64,000 bases of DNA from Aurelia coerulea (Eukaryota; Cnidaria; Scyphozoa; Semaeostomeae; Ulmaridae). The notes beneath the pieces are model-generated. The model was not told the origin of the DNA and did no database searches. It saw only the letters and a list, made by a program, of their open reading frames with translations. The stretch covers positions 22,375,001-22,439,000 of the forward strand of contig CM076944.1 in assembly GCA_039566865.1 (NCBI GenBank). Reading direction: 5' to 3'. The position numbers and the translations under genes are program-made. Below are positions 11,628 to 26,700 of the stretch, in pieces (positions within the stretch are counted from its first letter, which is position 1; every line of letters begins with the position of its first letter).

Positions 11628-11794
11628 ATGCAAAGTTAAAAAGTACCCTGCAAGTCTCCCAACGACTACAATCATTATCTGCTTTCATAACGAGGCTTGG
11701 TCAACTCTTCTTAGAACAGTGCATAGCGTAATCAATAGAACTCCACCAAGATATCTCAAGGAGATTTTATTGGTCGACGATGCCAGTTCTAGAG
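11628..11794 (+). CDS. GALNT: GALNT exon: start of GT-A fold
   Basis: Acceptor CCCACAG, donor GTGAGC. It encodes [19 protein letters not shown], then [16 protein letters not shown] and [11 protein letters not shown], the first beta strand and UDP-binding region. It begins with the last base of a codon, so a preceding coding exon must exist. Confidence 0.93.
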
Positions 11795-14700
11795 GTGAGC
11801 TTTTTACAGCCTGCAGACATTCGTTTTTTTTTCGTGGTTCAAAAATTTGTTTAAAGCGCCAAGCTCTGGTTTGGAGGCGGAAGCAAGTTTGAGCTTTGAA
11901 GATTTATATTTCTGCTCTCAGAGACCAATGTAAACATGAAACATAGAGTTAACAAGAGTATATATTTGTTAGGTTCACTTAGAAAATTTTATAACCATGC
12001 AATAAAATCTGCATTAAAACGTTGTTTATGAGATTGGCATTTCCAAATAAATTTATAGGCAGGAACACCTCAACACGACGAAAAACAACAGCAAATAAAT
12101 GAAAATTTATATTTTACCAATATTTCGTTTTACCAATGTCCAAATAGTCGTAACAAAAAAGCAAAAAAACTGCAGCGAGAAGATCGCTACATGATATTGC
12201 AAGGGAAGGGCATCAACAAAAGGTGTTCCGTATCATTGATACCATCATTTGTGGGCACCTTTGGTTTCTGTTATCCCTAATATTGTGCTTGAACTCGTAA
12301 AACTTGAATTTGCTGAGACAAATCAAGAATCGCGAGGATAATCATGTTATCATTCACATTCATTCCATTTTGGGGCATTTGACATTCCATAGTTAATAGT
12401 TGCTGACAAATCAAAGAAGTGAAACCAAATTAGTGACATATCCAGGTTAATAACATTTCCAGTAAAATAATGAGGACAAATGCGATACTTAAAATGATAT
12501 CCGATACCAGATTTGTCTTTATAAGTATACTGGAAATTTCGTTAACTTGCATTTGTTACTACTTCGGATTCTTCTCTTTGATTTGTCAACAATTATGGAA
12601 TTAAATATGGAATGATAACATGATAATCGTCACAATTCTTGTTTTTGGTTTTTTGGTGAGACTGTGTTTCACCACCAATACTTCAATTGCCATAAGACTT
12701 GTTATTACTATAAGACTGTTGCAAGACTTTCTGTACTATGGGCAAATCGCCTTATTATGCCGCTGAAACTTTTTACAGGGTGTCCCAAAGAAGTACTCCT
12801 GTTTGAAAAATCGCAAAAATTTGATAATATGACCTATCTTCAATTTTTTTTCCAAGTAGTTCAAAGAACAAATTATTTTCCGAGATATAACTGATCTTTT
12901 GATCGTTTTTAGAATTAGCAAACTGAGCTCTTTTAGGGCCGTCGGGTTTTAAAGCATACCACAAAAGCACTGGTCGCTACCAGATCTATTTCTTTTTGTA
13001 TACTAAGCTTCTAGCTCGATCATCAATGGCAGAAAAAACACAAACCAACATTGTAGACTTGAAGGGTAATGTAAAATCTCGATATCATGGCTCTTACGCA
13101 GGACTTACGATGTTGCTGAAAGAGTATAGCTCAGAATGAAGATTTTCAAGTTGTCCTTTTATACATCGTTCAAGTGAGAAAAGCAAATGCTTTATCATCT
13201 TTAATTGCATTTAGATCATTGACAAAAGAGATCAAACAGAACATTTATGATAGGTCCCATATAAACGGGAGTGATTTCTTGGGACACCCGTAGAATTAAT
13301 CAAAACTTACAGTTTCTTTCATATCTTACAGATGAGCTGAAGCAAAGGCTGGATGACTATGTGATGAATTTACCCCAAGTTAGAATTATTCGACTTGCGA
13401 AAAGAGAGGGCTTAATCCGTGCAAGATTACGAGGCGCATCAGAAGCCAACGGAGATGTTTTAACCTTTCTTGATGCACATTGTGAGTGCACAGTTGGATG
13501 GGTCGAGCCCCTATTGGCTAGGATTAAAAAAGATAGAAAATGCGTCGTTATGCCTGTTATCGATGAAATTAGTGAGACAAACTTCCATTACAATGCCGTA
13601 CCAGAGCCATTTCAAAGGGGAGTTTTCAAGTGGAGGCTGGAGTTCACTTGGAGGCCAATACCACAATATGAAATGGAGCGTCGAACGGATGAGTCTGATG
13701 GAGTTAAGTGAGTATCATGTGTGTTCTGTGTGTTTTGATAACAAAACTACGCTTAACTCCTAATCTACCGGGTGGACCAAAAATAATTTCAACTGTTTGA
13801 GATTTTGAAATGCGGAGCAAACTTGACGTATTGGAATGAGTCAAAATTTGATTGATAGCCGAAAGTCTCAAGTATTTTTTTTATTTTTCTTCTAGTTTTG
13901 TGAGCATTCTGTAAAATATAGGTATAATTGGATTTGTGAAAGTTCCTTTGCTTCGAACTGCGTGAAAAAAAATTTAATCTCTTGTCGAGCAACATGCAAA
14001 TTCTTTCATTTCCTTCGATACTTAAAAGCTGATTTTCGCTGAAGTATCAGATCGTATACGTCATTGCTTTCATAAAGATTTGATTCCTAGCTCTTGAGAG
14101 GAATAAAATGTGGTTGAGAGGTAAGATCGTTTATAATTTTGATCGAGGGCTTTAGGTCTCTTTTCACACATTTTGAAGTTACAGATTTTGTGTAAACTAG
14201 ATTTTACTTATAATTTTCCAATGCTTAGAAAAATAGAACGAAAATCACTCAAATATTTCAGCCTTCGCTATCAACTAAACTTTGATTCAGTCTGGTATCT
14301 CAAGTATTCTCCACGTGACGAATTTTAAAGCAGTTGAAGTTCTTTTAACGACATCGTTACAAAATGCAAGTATCAAAGTGGCAAGAATGCAAGGACTTCT
14401 TCAAGCAGTTTCGTTGCTTTCAAAATGGCAAAGGAGTTTAACATGATTTTTCTCTCATGATCCTCAGGTTATCCCTGGAATGCCGCTTGCTTTCGAAAGC
14501 CTCCCTGCAAAATCTCATCTATCTAATACTCCAAGAGAACAATCATGGCTTCGTAGCGCTCCGAAATACTTTACCACATGAATGGTCGAAAAACGGATTT
14601 GTAACACAATAGCATCAGTTGCTTTTGATTGACACCGGAATTCGATTGCAAACAAAGCGATTAGCGATTGCAAACAAAGGAAAATTCTCTCAAGAAGCAA

Positions 14701-17700
14701 ATTAGAACAAACGGACCCTTGAAAGTTGTCCTAAAACCAGTTAGCTAGCTCACTCGTTGTGCAATCCAGAAATTGTCTTTAAGAGCAAACAGAGCATATA
14801 TCGAAAGAAGAAGGATATTTAAACATCTCCCACGGGCATTTCAGTCGCTTGGCTCAGAACCTGAGCAGCAAGTGCTTTGTTACAGCCAAAAAATACGAGA
14901 ACTGAATCGCCTCCCAATCGGCTTCTGAACCAAACAAATGAATTACCCGTGGCAGACGTTTAGGTTTATGCTTCTTCTATCGATATATGCTCATATGCTC
15001 TTAAAAACCATTCCAGGAATGCGTAATGACGAGCGAGCTAGTAACCTGGTTTTGGGGCAACTTTTGCGGCTAATTTGTTTTGGATTAATGGTAGCGAAAA
15101 TGTTCATTGTCTGCAATCGCTAACCACTTTGAATTTCGGTGTCAATCAAAATCTACTGATGGGCCCTGGTGCTGTGTTAAAAGCTCTGTTATTGTTTTGT
15201 CTAAATAGAAATGGCAGTCTTTCTCGAGGAGTCATGATGATATTTCCACATTCGGAGATTTAGGTATCATCTGGATCATCCAGAAAAGTCATTCAACAAT
15301 TTTACTAAATAGTGAATCAATTCAACTCAGAATATTGTTAATTTCAGTTTTATTTTTGCAAGATATTGCATCTTTTCGCCTCCATTTATTTGGCAGCAGA
15401 AACGTAAACAGGCCCTGTCTGCACCTGACGAAATTTCGTGTAATTGCTATAAACAATTATTTTGACAATGCCATTTCTTTTGTAGAACTCCCGTTATGGC
15501 TGGAGGTCTCTTTTCAATTGATAAAAGATATTTTGAAGAAATAGGAACATATGATAAAGGAATGGATATTTGGGGAGGAGAAAACATCGAAATATCATTT
15601 AGGGTATGTATTTTGATTTCGGAACATGAGTCGACCTTGTTACCAAAAGAAATTACATTTGGAAGTGAGACAATGATAAACAATACTAAAGTTTTAACGC
15701 TAGACAACATTCATAGTATGAAAACAGCTGATCAAAATGAAAATTGATATTTTAGCAAGCTGCATCTTGAAATTATTTCCACTTTAGAAGTTTGAAAGCT
15801 GTTTCCATCAAAGCCAGAAACAACTGCTGTGCTTATGAAAAGAGTTGGTTTCCTCACCCAGACAAAACTCTTCAAGAATTACTATTGGTCTGCACCGAAA
15901 ATAAATGGCTCTGATTGGTGTTTCAAACTCAGCTGGGTATGAAACTCTCATCAAGGCAACTCTCTATGTAATCCTCGACAATTTTCATGTTTTAATGTTC
16001 TTGAAATATTTTCAAACAAGCTGTGATAGTAATAAAAAGAATACCACATAGTTGTTTTCTTTTCAAGTCTCATTATTCTAGATTAAATATTTCTGTAAGC
16101 CCATATTTCCGCTTGCTGCACGGAGCTGTTAGCCAATTAGGTTTCAGTGCAATTTTATGTTGCTGTCTTTGTCTATTAAGGGTCTCAACCATAGTCATTT
16201 AGTTTCACCTAATCGGTGGTAGAAAGCCCCGCCCTATATGGTTCGATATCGCAAATCATTTTGCTTCTCGATGTGAATCAAGGCAGTCGATACTACTGAC
16301 ACAAATGCCACTTAAACAAATAATTTGCAGTACAGAAGTTGAAAATTGCCTGAAATAACGGACTCATAGGTAGTAATAAGCCCACGAATGCAAAATAGGA
16401 ACTGTAATCTGTGGAAAGAACACAAACTGTAACTCCTGTAAAAGAATAACAGCCAAATAAATCTGTAACCAGGGAGAAAACTGTTAAATCCCGCAAGAGA
16501 AAATGAATTAATCTAAATTGGTGATTGGAGAGAAAAAATATTAATAACTGCAATAAAGACTGGGGGGGTACTTGATTTAAATTTGTACGGAGGTGTGCCC
16601 ACGAATTTTTTCCCTGCTCCAGAATTTTTCGCTCCAAATAATAGCCAATTCCAAAATATTGGTGAAAGTATACTCCAAAACATAAAGATTTGACCAAAAA
16701 ACGAGCCGATCTAACAAAATATCGCCTTTTGACAACAGATCCCCGTCGGACAAATATACTAAGTACCCTCCCCCCCCCCCCCGGAAATAAAGACTAACGT
16801 TGAGTAACCAAATACGTGTCTCTTCGCACACTCGTCACTTCCGTTCTCCCAAAGAACAAATTCACGCTACAAACAAGCCGATTTAACATTGGAAGAACAA
16901 GTTTTCATAAGGCAGAAAATAAATGATACAAATAGTGAAACTGATATTAGAAAATATAAATGATATAAATCAAAAGAACAAGGGAGGGGTAATGCCAACC
17001 CCACCCCCAAGGGTCTACTGCAAAATGTCACAAATGTTTTGAGAGTATTGTTTGTAGTAGATCAGTAGAAGTAAGATAGCTCAAACCTTTGTTTCACGCC
17101 ATACAGCCACAAATCAGCCACAAAGTCCTTTCATTTTTGTTTCCATTTTCGTTTTGTCTGTATTTTAACTAAACATTAGACTATTACATTTCGTCCCTAG
17201 TTTTCGCTCTCAATTTTATCTATTGAGTAGAGTTACTTCACCTAATTATTGAATGTAACTGCTCGCTCAAACAGCGAAAAGGTTAAAGTCAAATAAAAAC
17301 GAGCGAAATTTACGACGAAATGTAATCAGTCTAAGTAAACATCGTTTTTATGTAGCTTTTCGTAATTGTATATGTAGATGTAATTTAGTTTAGTGTTCTA
17401 TGTCATGACCCTGGGATAGTCATGGGTTCTTGCTTCCCGGGTTATCATCTTAGTTATGTAGTTAAGTAATTTGTAAGTATAGTCTGAAGTACCTCGTTCT
17501 TGTAAGTTTTTATATTGAATATAAAAAAAAAGTTTGGATTCATCATTTTACGTCTGAATGCCACACATATTTGGTTTTGTTAATTTAAATTAGTTGTTAT
17601 ATGGTTGTTGTTATTTCTCTTGCAAGATTTATCAGTTTTCTCCCGCTACAGGTTAAGTTGGTTGTTCTTCTTTACAGGAGTTAAGAGTTTTCTTTCCACA

Positions 17701-20700
17701 GATTGCAGTGTCTACTGACAGTGTCCACAGATTGCAGTCCGTCATTTAAGGCCATTTTTACAGATTCTCCATTTATATTGATAGATATGGATGTGCAGTG
17801 GCTCAATAGAGATGCTTCCATGTTCTCGCGTTGGTCATGTGTTTAGACCACGCTTCCCTTATTCATTTCCAAATCGAAAAGGAAAAGATGGCGATGTGGT
17901 CAGTAGAAATCTAATGCGTGTTGCTGATGTATGGATGGATGAATACGCAAAACATTTTTATAATATTAGGTAAGTATTACCTTTCGCTGAAATCCAGTGG
18001 AGAACTGAAACAAAGTGAAGGCGAGAAATTTCACGGTTGGCCATTGTCAAGCAATAGTAACTTTCTGTCTACGGCCCTTTGTACACAAATGCTTGCTGCG
18101 GGACTAATAACTAGCCATTAGAAAATTCTGCAATGGTAAATGATATTTCAAGTCAGTCAAAGTAGAAGATGCCTAAAAATTCCCGCTCGCCTTGAGACGT
18201 ATGACTTCCTGGCTTCTGTCAGCAATTATGGGCAAATTTATACTTATGCACCCGTAAACTTCAAATTTTCAAATTTTTCTTGGAGCGAAAGTATGCAAAG
18301 AGTGGTACATCAAGATGCTCAGCTTATTTCGCTCATTTTCGTTCGCTTTGAGTATGCCATGATCAGACGAGAAATTGACAAGACAACAACCATTTGTTTC
18401 AAAGCAGCTATGAAAATTTCATCCAAATTATCTCATTTCGATTGACTGATTGTGATATTGAGTATCAACTTGCCAATGACTGACAGTGATTAACGGGTTC
18501 ATCTCATTTAGGGTGGATTCTTCTAAAGTAAGGGTGCTTAGCGGTATTGTAATGTTCATTGTGTTAAATAGTTTTCCTGGACCCAGCCCCCGGTTCCCAT
18601 TTCGTCTGATTTGCTCACCGTTGCCGTCTATAATGGTGGATTACATCTGGCTAACCACTGTTAACCCTATTCTACATGGGTAAATCAAGCTCCACTTTCT
18701 CATGGGGGGGGGGGTAAAAAGGCCCCCCCAGATTTTCTAAGCAACCGTAGTGCCTATGGCAACGCAACTTGGTACACATGATTACCAAGCAATTATGATT
18801 CTAAAAATAGCATCATATGCTAATTGGTCACATGATCCGTTGCTAGGCAACGCAAAAACAGTGGAAATTTGCTGATTTTGGCTCTTCTCCTAAAAACGTA
18901 ATATTTTCAACCAAAAATAGTCAATAAATAACTTTAAAGTTATAGATATGATACATATTGATTGTTCTTAATGAAAACTGTCAAAAATTCTATTTTTGGC
19001 ATTCTATTGTTATCACAGCTGTCAATCAAAGTCATGGTTGATACCTAAACAAATTAGTTGATGCTTTATTGGCATTTTAAATACGTTTTTAGTAATAACA
19101 ACGATATGAAATTGATCTTGAATTGTTAATTACTCAATTTTGATCATAATACACTAATCATTTCATATGTTTATTATAAATATGACGTCATATATGAGTA
19201 TGACGTCATAGATCTTAAATTTTGCTGATGTCAGCAAAATAGAATATTTCATATATCAAATGAAAGTAGACTTCAAGACAAACTGATTGGTACAAATTGC
19301 ATTGAAATCAGATGTGTACGAGAAAAGTTATGCATGTTTTACTGATTTTCTGAGAGACCTGTTGCCAAATATGGGCCTATCATAGTCACGTGACCAATCA
19401 TATAACAATGAACTATTGTTAATTTGATGTAATATTAAATTTTATTAAAAGTCATCCAAGTTCCAGTGATTTATCATGCTTAGTTTAAGAGTATTTACAG
19501 GAAGTATGGTTGGGGGGGGACCTTTTTTGCCCCCCCCCCATGTAGAATAGGGTTAATCATACTAGTACCTTTTCAAATATGCTAGTTTTCAAATAAAATG
19601 CTGTGGCTTCAAAACTGAACCGAACACTTTAGGTCCTTAACGACTAATCTCCCGGTAAGGAATTACTATCCCCGTCTATCATTGCTGACGTCAGGCAGGT
19701 ATCATTTCATTACTGCTTCCCAAATAAGTAGTGCAACTAGACGATTACAATAATGTGGTTATCGCTATTGATAGACTTTAGCTGGCAGATCCTCTAACTA
19801 CGACTCATGATCACACATCAGCTTAAATCCGACTTAAGCTGCATCTTTGAAACCGTGCTTTTGATAGTGGAGGTGGATGGTCTAAGCAAAACCCCAATGA
19901 GAACGGGCTCAAAAGTAATATTCATTAGTGCTCAAAGATGGGAAGAAATTCTGTCAGTACAAAGATTGCTGTGTGTTTCAGTCACAAAGTGTACAATATT
20001 TCACTTCGACTCTTTAAATGCTGTGCAATGATTGCCGTGAAAGAAATCAAAACATTTCCAAAAATCATTGTATTTGTAATTAAGTCTTCCTCCCCTTAAA
20101 TTAGATACGTAGTAGAAGAGATGAAATCTTCTTCTTTTTGCTTTACTAACGACTATTTATTCTCCTTTCTACTCCAGGTTTGATTTAAAACGCAAAGAAC
20201 ATGATGATATCACGGAACGCCTCGGGTTACGTCGTAAATTAGGATGCAAGGATTTTAAGTGGTATTTAAACAACATTTATCCAGAGCTAGAGATTCCTGA
20301 CGATAATTATTTGGCTACAGGAGAGGTAAGCGTCAAACTTTCTACAACCTTCCACCTAGCTAAAATTTGAAAACGATTCCTGCATCGCTGTTGGTTGCGC
20401 ATGCTAAAAGGACGATAGCGACAAACTTAACGCTCTCATATTGAGGAGATGACAAACAAAACCCTCAAGTGGTATACAATGAAGACCCGCATGCCCTGCA
20501 TGCTAAATTTTTCAAACCAAGCTGTTTTGGTTCTAATGAAATGGATAATGTTGATCAAATCAGGCTGTTGGTTCTTAAGGTTACTGTATCCCTTGAATGA
20601 CCATGTTCGATGTTTTCTCTCTTGATTGTCACACACACGACATAACACGTGCAAACTATACATCATTCGATTTATCACTAAATGGGGAGTTTCTATGAGC

Positions 20701-23700
20701 TAAAAAGAATGCAAATATCTAAGACTCGTACGCTATACATCCGAAACATGCAAATTGGACCTTCCTTCTTTCTATAACCTCCCTGTACCCCCAGACAAGT
20801 TTCATACAAGCCTCAATGAGATTTTTGCAATCTCGACACATTAGTCTAGCAAAGTGTCTCAGATTTCCTTTGCGTGTCTTAGCTTCAGAATGATTGATGA
20901 TACAATTTTTCCCTTCGCCCTCTGGCCTCGTTTTGAGATTAATTCCAATGTTAAATATGGACCATGCAATTTTTCTCAAAACTGATACATGCTTTGGTCC
21001 CCCTATGCTTTTTCTCTCTGTCTGCCAAATCTCCGCCAATTACAATAAGCCGTTGGGTACAGGGTTGGGTAGGGTTGGGTACAGCCGTTGGGTATGAAAA
21101 GTCATTGGTTGCTGAAAGTTTGATTTGAGCAAATGGCTGAAATAGTTTCAAAGCGTAAAACTCCACTGTTGTCAATGATTGACGTTGATCTGACCACAGG
21201 TTAAACAAAATTCAAAAGCTTTGCCAACATGTTACTCATGTTAATCCCTTATCATTTTGTTTCGTGTGAAATATTTATTTCTGGCTTAGGTTTTATTTAG
21301 CCCATACTTACTTTAAACGTTTTTTTGGTGCGTTGTAACAGACACTTTGATATTTCTGATAGACAGTTGGCATTAATTAACTTCTTACATAGCTATTAGA
21401 GTTGTGCGCCAACTTTAAACAAATTATTTACTATATAGTATATATGTACATTATTTACTATTACTATTCATGTATTTAGTGCAGAGTTCATAATGGGTAT
21501 CAAAACTGTAAAATCTCTTCAACAGGAAATCAAGGACATCTCAAACTTTTAACCTATAGTCATCTAATTTTCTACCCAAAAAATAGCATATGCCTAACTG
21601 GGAATACGTTGCCTTAAATTCCTTAAAGTTCACTGAAATTAAAGGAAAATTCCTGGAAATTGTCAGAAATTGTCGGTAGATGTGTGTGCTATCCAAATAT
21701 AAAAAAAAATCCAAAAATGGATAGGACAAAATATGTTACCGTGCAGAAGGGGTACAGTAACCTTAAATTTAATTCTTAAATTTTGCAAAGAGAGATGTTT
21801 CCAATCACGTTTCTTTTTTCTGTCTTTAAAGCACCCTTGTTTAAAATCAAAATGCGGTGATAAAAAATGGCACTCCAGCATTGTGGTGGAATCAGACTCG
21901 TTTAGGCCTATTAGATAACTGATGAGCATATTGATAGTTACACAGTAATCAAATTGATGCTTTGGATTGTCACTGCTGAAACTAAATCAATGCATTTGTT
22001 CTTGAAACTTAGGTTCTTGCAGGAAGCCGTAAATATTGAAGATTTCACGCTGTGGGTTTTATTCGAAGAAGGTTCCTCTATGCAGGTTGTTATTGCAGTG
22101 CAAAATCATTCTAGGGGGAAATTATTTATTCAATTTTGTCGAATTTTGCTTTCTGCATGGTGGGAAGAGACTTAATCGAAACATTTCCATTCTAAAATAT
22201 TTGACGTACATTCAAATCATCCGTTTTTGTCTTTAGGTTAAGAATCCAGACACTGGCCTGTGCTTGGACACGTTGGGGAAACAAGATGGAGCTCCTTTAG
22301 GTCTATACTTATGTCATGGCCAAGGTGGCAATCAGGTGAGCTTTTCACATAAATTGTCGTTTCAGTGCATGATAGAATAGATTTGGATTTGCTTGCCAGT
22401 GTTTGCTCGAAAGTTGCTTATGAAAATGCTTCAAAAACGACTGCAAGTGTCGATAGAATGTTGTTAGATTGTCTGCTCCAAACCAGTGACATCGAGTGAG
22501 GCTGTTCGATAGGTAAGAAAATTCACAAACACGTTGTCCTTGTGTTGTGTTTCAAGAAATAAATGATGGCATTTTCATCATTCTAAAGTCAAGAATAGGC
22601 TGTGATTTCATCGTAATTCCTTGTTCTATAGGCTTCCCCAAAGCAGCTTCCATGTAACAGTAACAATAACTCTAGAACCGCATCACTGCTTTTAGCGAAA
22701 TAACTCTCCACGTCTAATTTGGGCTATTCCTTCGTAGACAATTCCTTAATGCACAGACATTAGCGCATAATCCAACAAAGAGCAGAGTTTGTAAAAAATT
22801 GTATCGGTTGCTTTAGAATTACACGCAGTTTCAAACGTATTAATGATTGCAGGCAAAGGAAACTCTCTCAAGCAATAAATCAACACAAGCGACGTTGCTA
22901 AATATGTGCTAAAATCTATGTGGCTAAGTATCTCGTTGCACACGGTAGCCCAGAGGTGTTTAGGAAGGGCCTTAGGTAAACACAAAATAGGAGGAAGATA
23001 GATATAAGCCTCTGCATTGCAAATTTCATGTATCTAAATCAGAAGATTAACTTTCGACATTGCATTTCTCGCATATTTAAACTTCAAGTAAACAATTTAT
23101 GATCAGCTTCCGACTTAGACGAATGAAATCTGTAAGGCGAATGAAATCCGTTTGCTTATATCCTTCTTTAAACGATAAATCAAGAGCCAATCAGCTTTGG
23201 TAAATAAAACAACGAAGAGAATTGAATAAGATACTAAAAGTTTCTAGATTTTTCGATAAAATCTTCTTCAGTTGCCTTAAATTCAGTTGGCTTTAACTGC
23301 AGTAACCTAAAAGAGTTAAAGCAGTTAGTGAAAAAAAAATTGTATCGAAGCTTATTGGAAGTTTTCTTTTTCTTTCGAGAAATACCGCTAACTTCTCTTA
23401 ACCAGATATCTCTAAAATGTTTTGATTGTATACCGGGTGTCCCAGCAAAACGTATACAGATTTGGTTGGGTCCGTCGATGTGAATCAATAGCTAATCATT
23501 TTCGAAGTGTTCCTCGATAGTTAACTTGAAAGTAGGTACCTCGTTTGTTAGTATTGGTGCTTTTAGAGCAGAGATATTAATCTTGAAAGCTCAAACTTGT
23601 GTCCATTGCCAAACTTGAGCGTTGGAGATTGGCCTAATCAAGTTCTTGAAGCATATCGAAATTAAAAACTAAAGTTAAAGGAAATTAACTGCACAATTGG

Positions 23701-26700
23701 TGACTTCTTAGCTGTCAGAATTAATATGATGTAATATTGCTCAGATTTTATCAACGCCATTGTTGATATGCTTCAAGAATCTGCTTAGGCCAAAACACCA
23801 AAGCTCTGGTTTGGAGGTGGATACAAATTCGAGCTTTCAAGATTAATATTTCTGCTCTAAAGACACCACCAATTACAAACGAGGTACCTATGTTCAAGTA
23901 AACTATCGAGGAACATTTGGAGAGTGATGATTAGCCATTGATTAGAGTTAAATTCACATCAATGGACCCAACCAAATCTGTATTCTTTTTCTGAGAGACC
24001 CGGTGCATTAACGATTTCAATAAATATCTCAGATGTCTCATTCATTGTTTTGATTGTGTGCAAAAATACTCCTGATCCCTATCTTGGTAAGTAGGTAGGT
24101 CGGTAAGTAGGTAGGTCGGTCGGTCGGTAGGTAGGTAGGTAGGTAGGTAGGTAGGTAGGTAGGTAGGTAGGTAGGTAGGTAGGTAGGTAGGTAGGTAGGT
24201 AGGTAGGTAGGTAGGTAGGTAGGTAGGTAGGTAGGTAGGTAGGTAGGTAGGTAGGTAGGTAGGTAGGTATTCCTTCCTGTTTGAGCGAGACCCCTTCCAT
24301 GATTTTTTCATTCTTCAAGCAAAAAACATCATTTGTCTTGAGCAACGCGCCAGTTGGCCGTGGTGATTTCAGAGAATCTCTTAAAGCTTGCACAAAAAGG
24401 AGTTTCAATTATTCTTTTGCCAAAGTTTGAAATGAGGTTCCCTTGAACATCAGAATCAGTCCTACAATCTACACTTTCAAAAAGAAATTGAAGGATTTCT
24501 TGTTACATCGGCAATGATTCCCAAAGCACGATCCCCAAGAAGAACAGCATTCTGTAGGTTTATATATTTAATCATTTTTGTATAATAGCATCCCGAGTAT
24601 TATGGTTTTGTTGTTGGTTTTATATTAGCTGATGGGGTTTTTGTGGATGGATATTATAAAATGAGCCTTGCTTGTTTTGATTTGCTGCTTGAGGGAATGC
24701 TCGCTACAATATCTGCCTTTGTTGCGCAGTCCATCGTCATACCTTCAGGGAAATTCTGACGCTTGCTTTGGGTAAACCGATATATGACCTACAATTCACA
24801 CACGCTTTTCTGGTAAATGATAGATCCAAATTCAACAGCAGTTTGTTATTAGGTACATTTTAATAGCTACCACATTCACACAATGGTTTTTACAGTTAGT
24901 TTTTCAGGTACCTTGGACTATCAAAAACCCATCTTGCATATCAAATTTTAATAAATGAGCTTAAATCTAGGAATTAAAAAAGGTGTGATGGCATTTAAGA
25001 TAAAGTTGGTTTTAAAACCCTTTTGAAAGTAGTATGTGTAACTTTTTGTGTGAAAGTGGCATAAATCATGTCAAGGCAAGTGCCACAAAGAATCCGTAGT
25101 AAGATCTACGTAAGAAATTCTGGTTTGAGTCAAAATTGATGATTGAAAACAGACCATTATGAAAGGTTTAATGTACACTTATTTGTTTATAAGAAACTGC
25201 TTGTAAGAAACTCAACTCTCAGATCGACAAAAAACTAAGAAACTCCAGTACTGGGAACATATAACTTAGGAAACTAGTTATCTTGACAATGGAAATCCTT
25301 AACATAATTTTACTTTATTTTAACTTTTTTTGTTTTCTGTATGATATTATACTTGAGTGATGTCTAAACAGTGGAAATTCCCCAAGAAACCTTGGTTTGA
25401 AACGTTCACGTGGGCACAGGTAGTGAATAACAAGACTGTTATGGAACCCTTAAGAAACTCATAAGAAACTCTGAGTACTCAAAATCACATACTTTTAAGA
25501 AACTTTCAGTACTGGCCAAAATTCTCATAAGAAAATACGTGTAGACGTATTTTTTCATAAGAAACCGCTTATAAGAAATGGAAGGCTCAATTTTTCGAAA
25601 GCTAAGAAACAACCCTACCTGAATTTTAAAAGCTAAGAAACTTTTGTAATTTGCAGCTTTAATTTCCCCAGCGCACTCAAAAGTGTTTTGACACTGTATA
25701 GTTAAAGCAACTGTTTGGACATTATTTTGAGTGCGAATTATGTTGTTTACTCGTTTTGAGATCTTACTAAGTAATTTGGGGGCCCTCTTGATAAAGCTTA
25801 AGTAATAAACTCTACACTTCCGGCATTAAAAATATGAGACACATGTTAGAAACTTTGGTAGCAAAATGGCCCAAATATTCAAGAAACTGCCTACCAGCCC
25901 CGAACTTTAGTTTCTTATAAAAAAATACGTGTATAGTACCAAAACATTTTTAATCCTACCGAGTCGCTCAAAGAGCGTCGTACCTTTAAGACTATTGCAG
26001 CAAATAATCAAATAATCTAGTTCACCGATTTTGCATATATTTGTTTTGATACATCAATGGAAGTCTGACTAGACTTAGAACACCATGTCTACGTATTTGT
26101 ATCATTATTTGGATATACTAAAACCAACCATAATACAGTATCGGTTTAAGAATTCCGTCAGGCCTCAGAATAAGTTTGATATTTGTTTACTTTATATTAG
26201 TCGTATTTTTTTAACAATATGATTCTTTGCAAAGTAGGGAATTATGAAGCCATAGCTTTCTTTCTATCCCTCATTTCCAAGGACATCACAAAGATCGATA
26301 AAGATTGTCACGGCGGTAACACTGACCAGTCAATTCTTGGGGCCTAAAAGCGTTTCCAAATGATTTTGTATTCCGATCGTTTTGCAACAGCAAACCGTTG
26401 AGTTAGATACATAAACTTGGTATTTAATCCTGAGTTAGATTATCATTGATTGCTAAGAGCAAGAATATTTGAAAAAATTCGGTAGTCTGTAGTAGTTCCT
26501 AGATTCTTTAGAATGTACAAATATTTTTGACTCACCTGATCTAAAGCAGCTATAGTTTTTGGAAAATCATGCAACTTCCATTTGCTACTCATTTAAGGCA
26601 GAAACGAACCGCTTTGGTCGGTCATTGTTAAGGTTTAACATATTTCGATCAAAGTAACACACTAGACTTTTGCATAAGAAACCAAATGGATAAAATCAAA

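Noticed and set aside
16293..16831. Minus-strand ORFs of 134 and 84 codons
   Set aside because: They overlap the hAT-like MITE at 16562-16785 and its flank and have no conserved motif.
21055..21100. Telomere-like GGGTTGGGTAGGGTTGGGTA
   Set aside because: Too short and irregular, and not the TTAGGG array expected of animal telomeres.
24042..24408. Two minus-strand ORFs rich in Pro-Thr-Tyr-Leu repeats
   Set aside because: They are translations of the (GTAG)n microsatellite.
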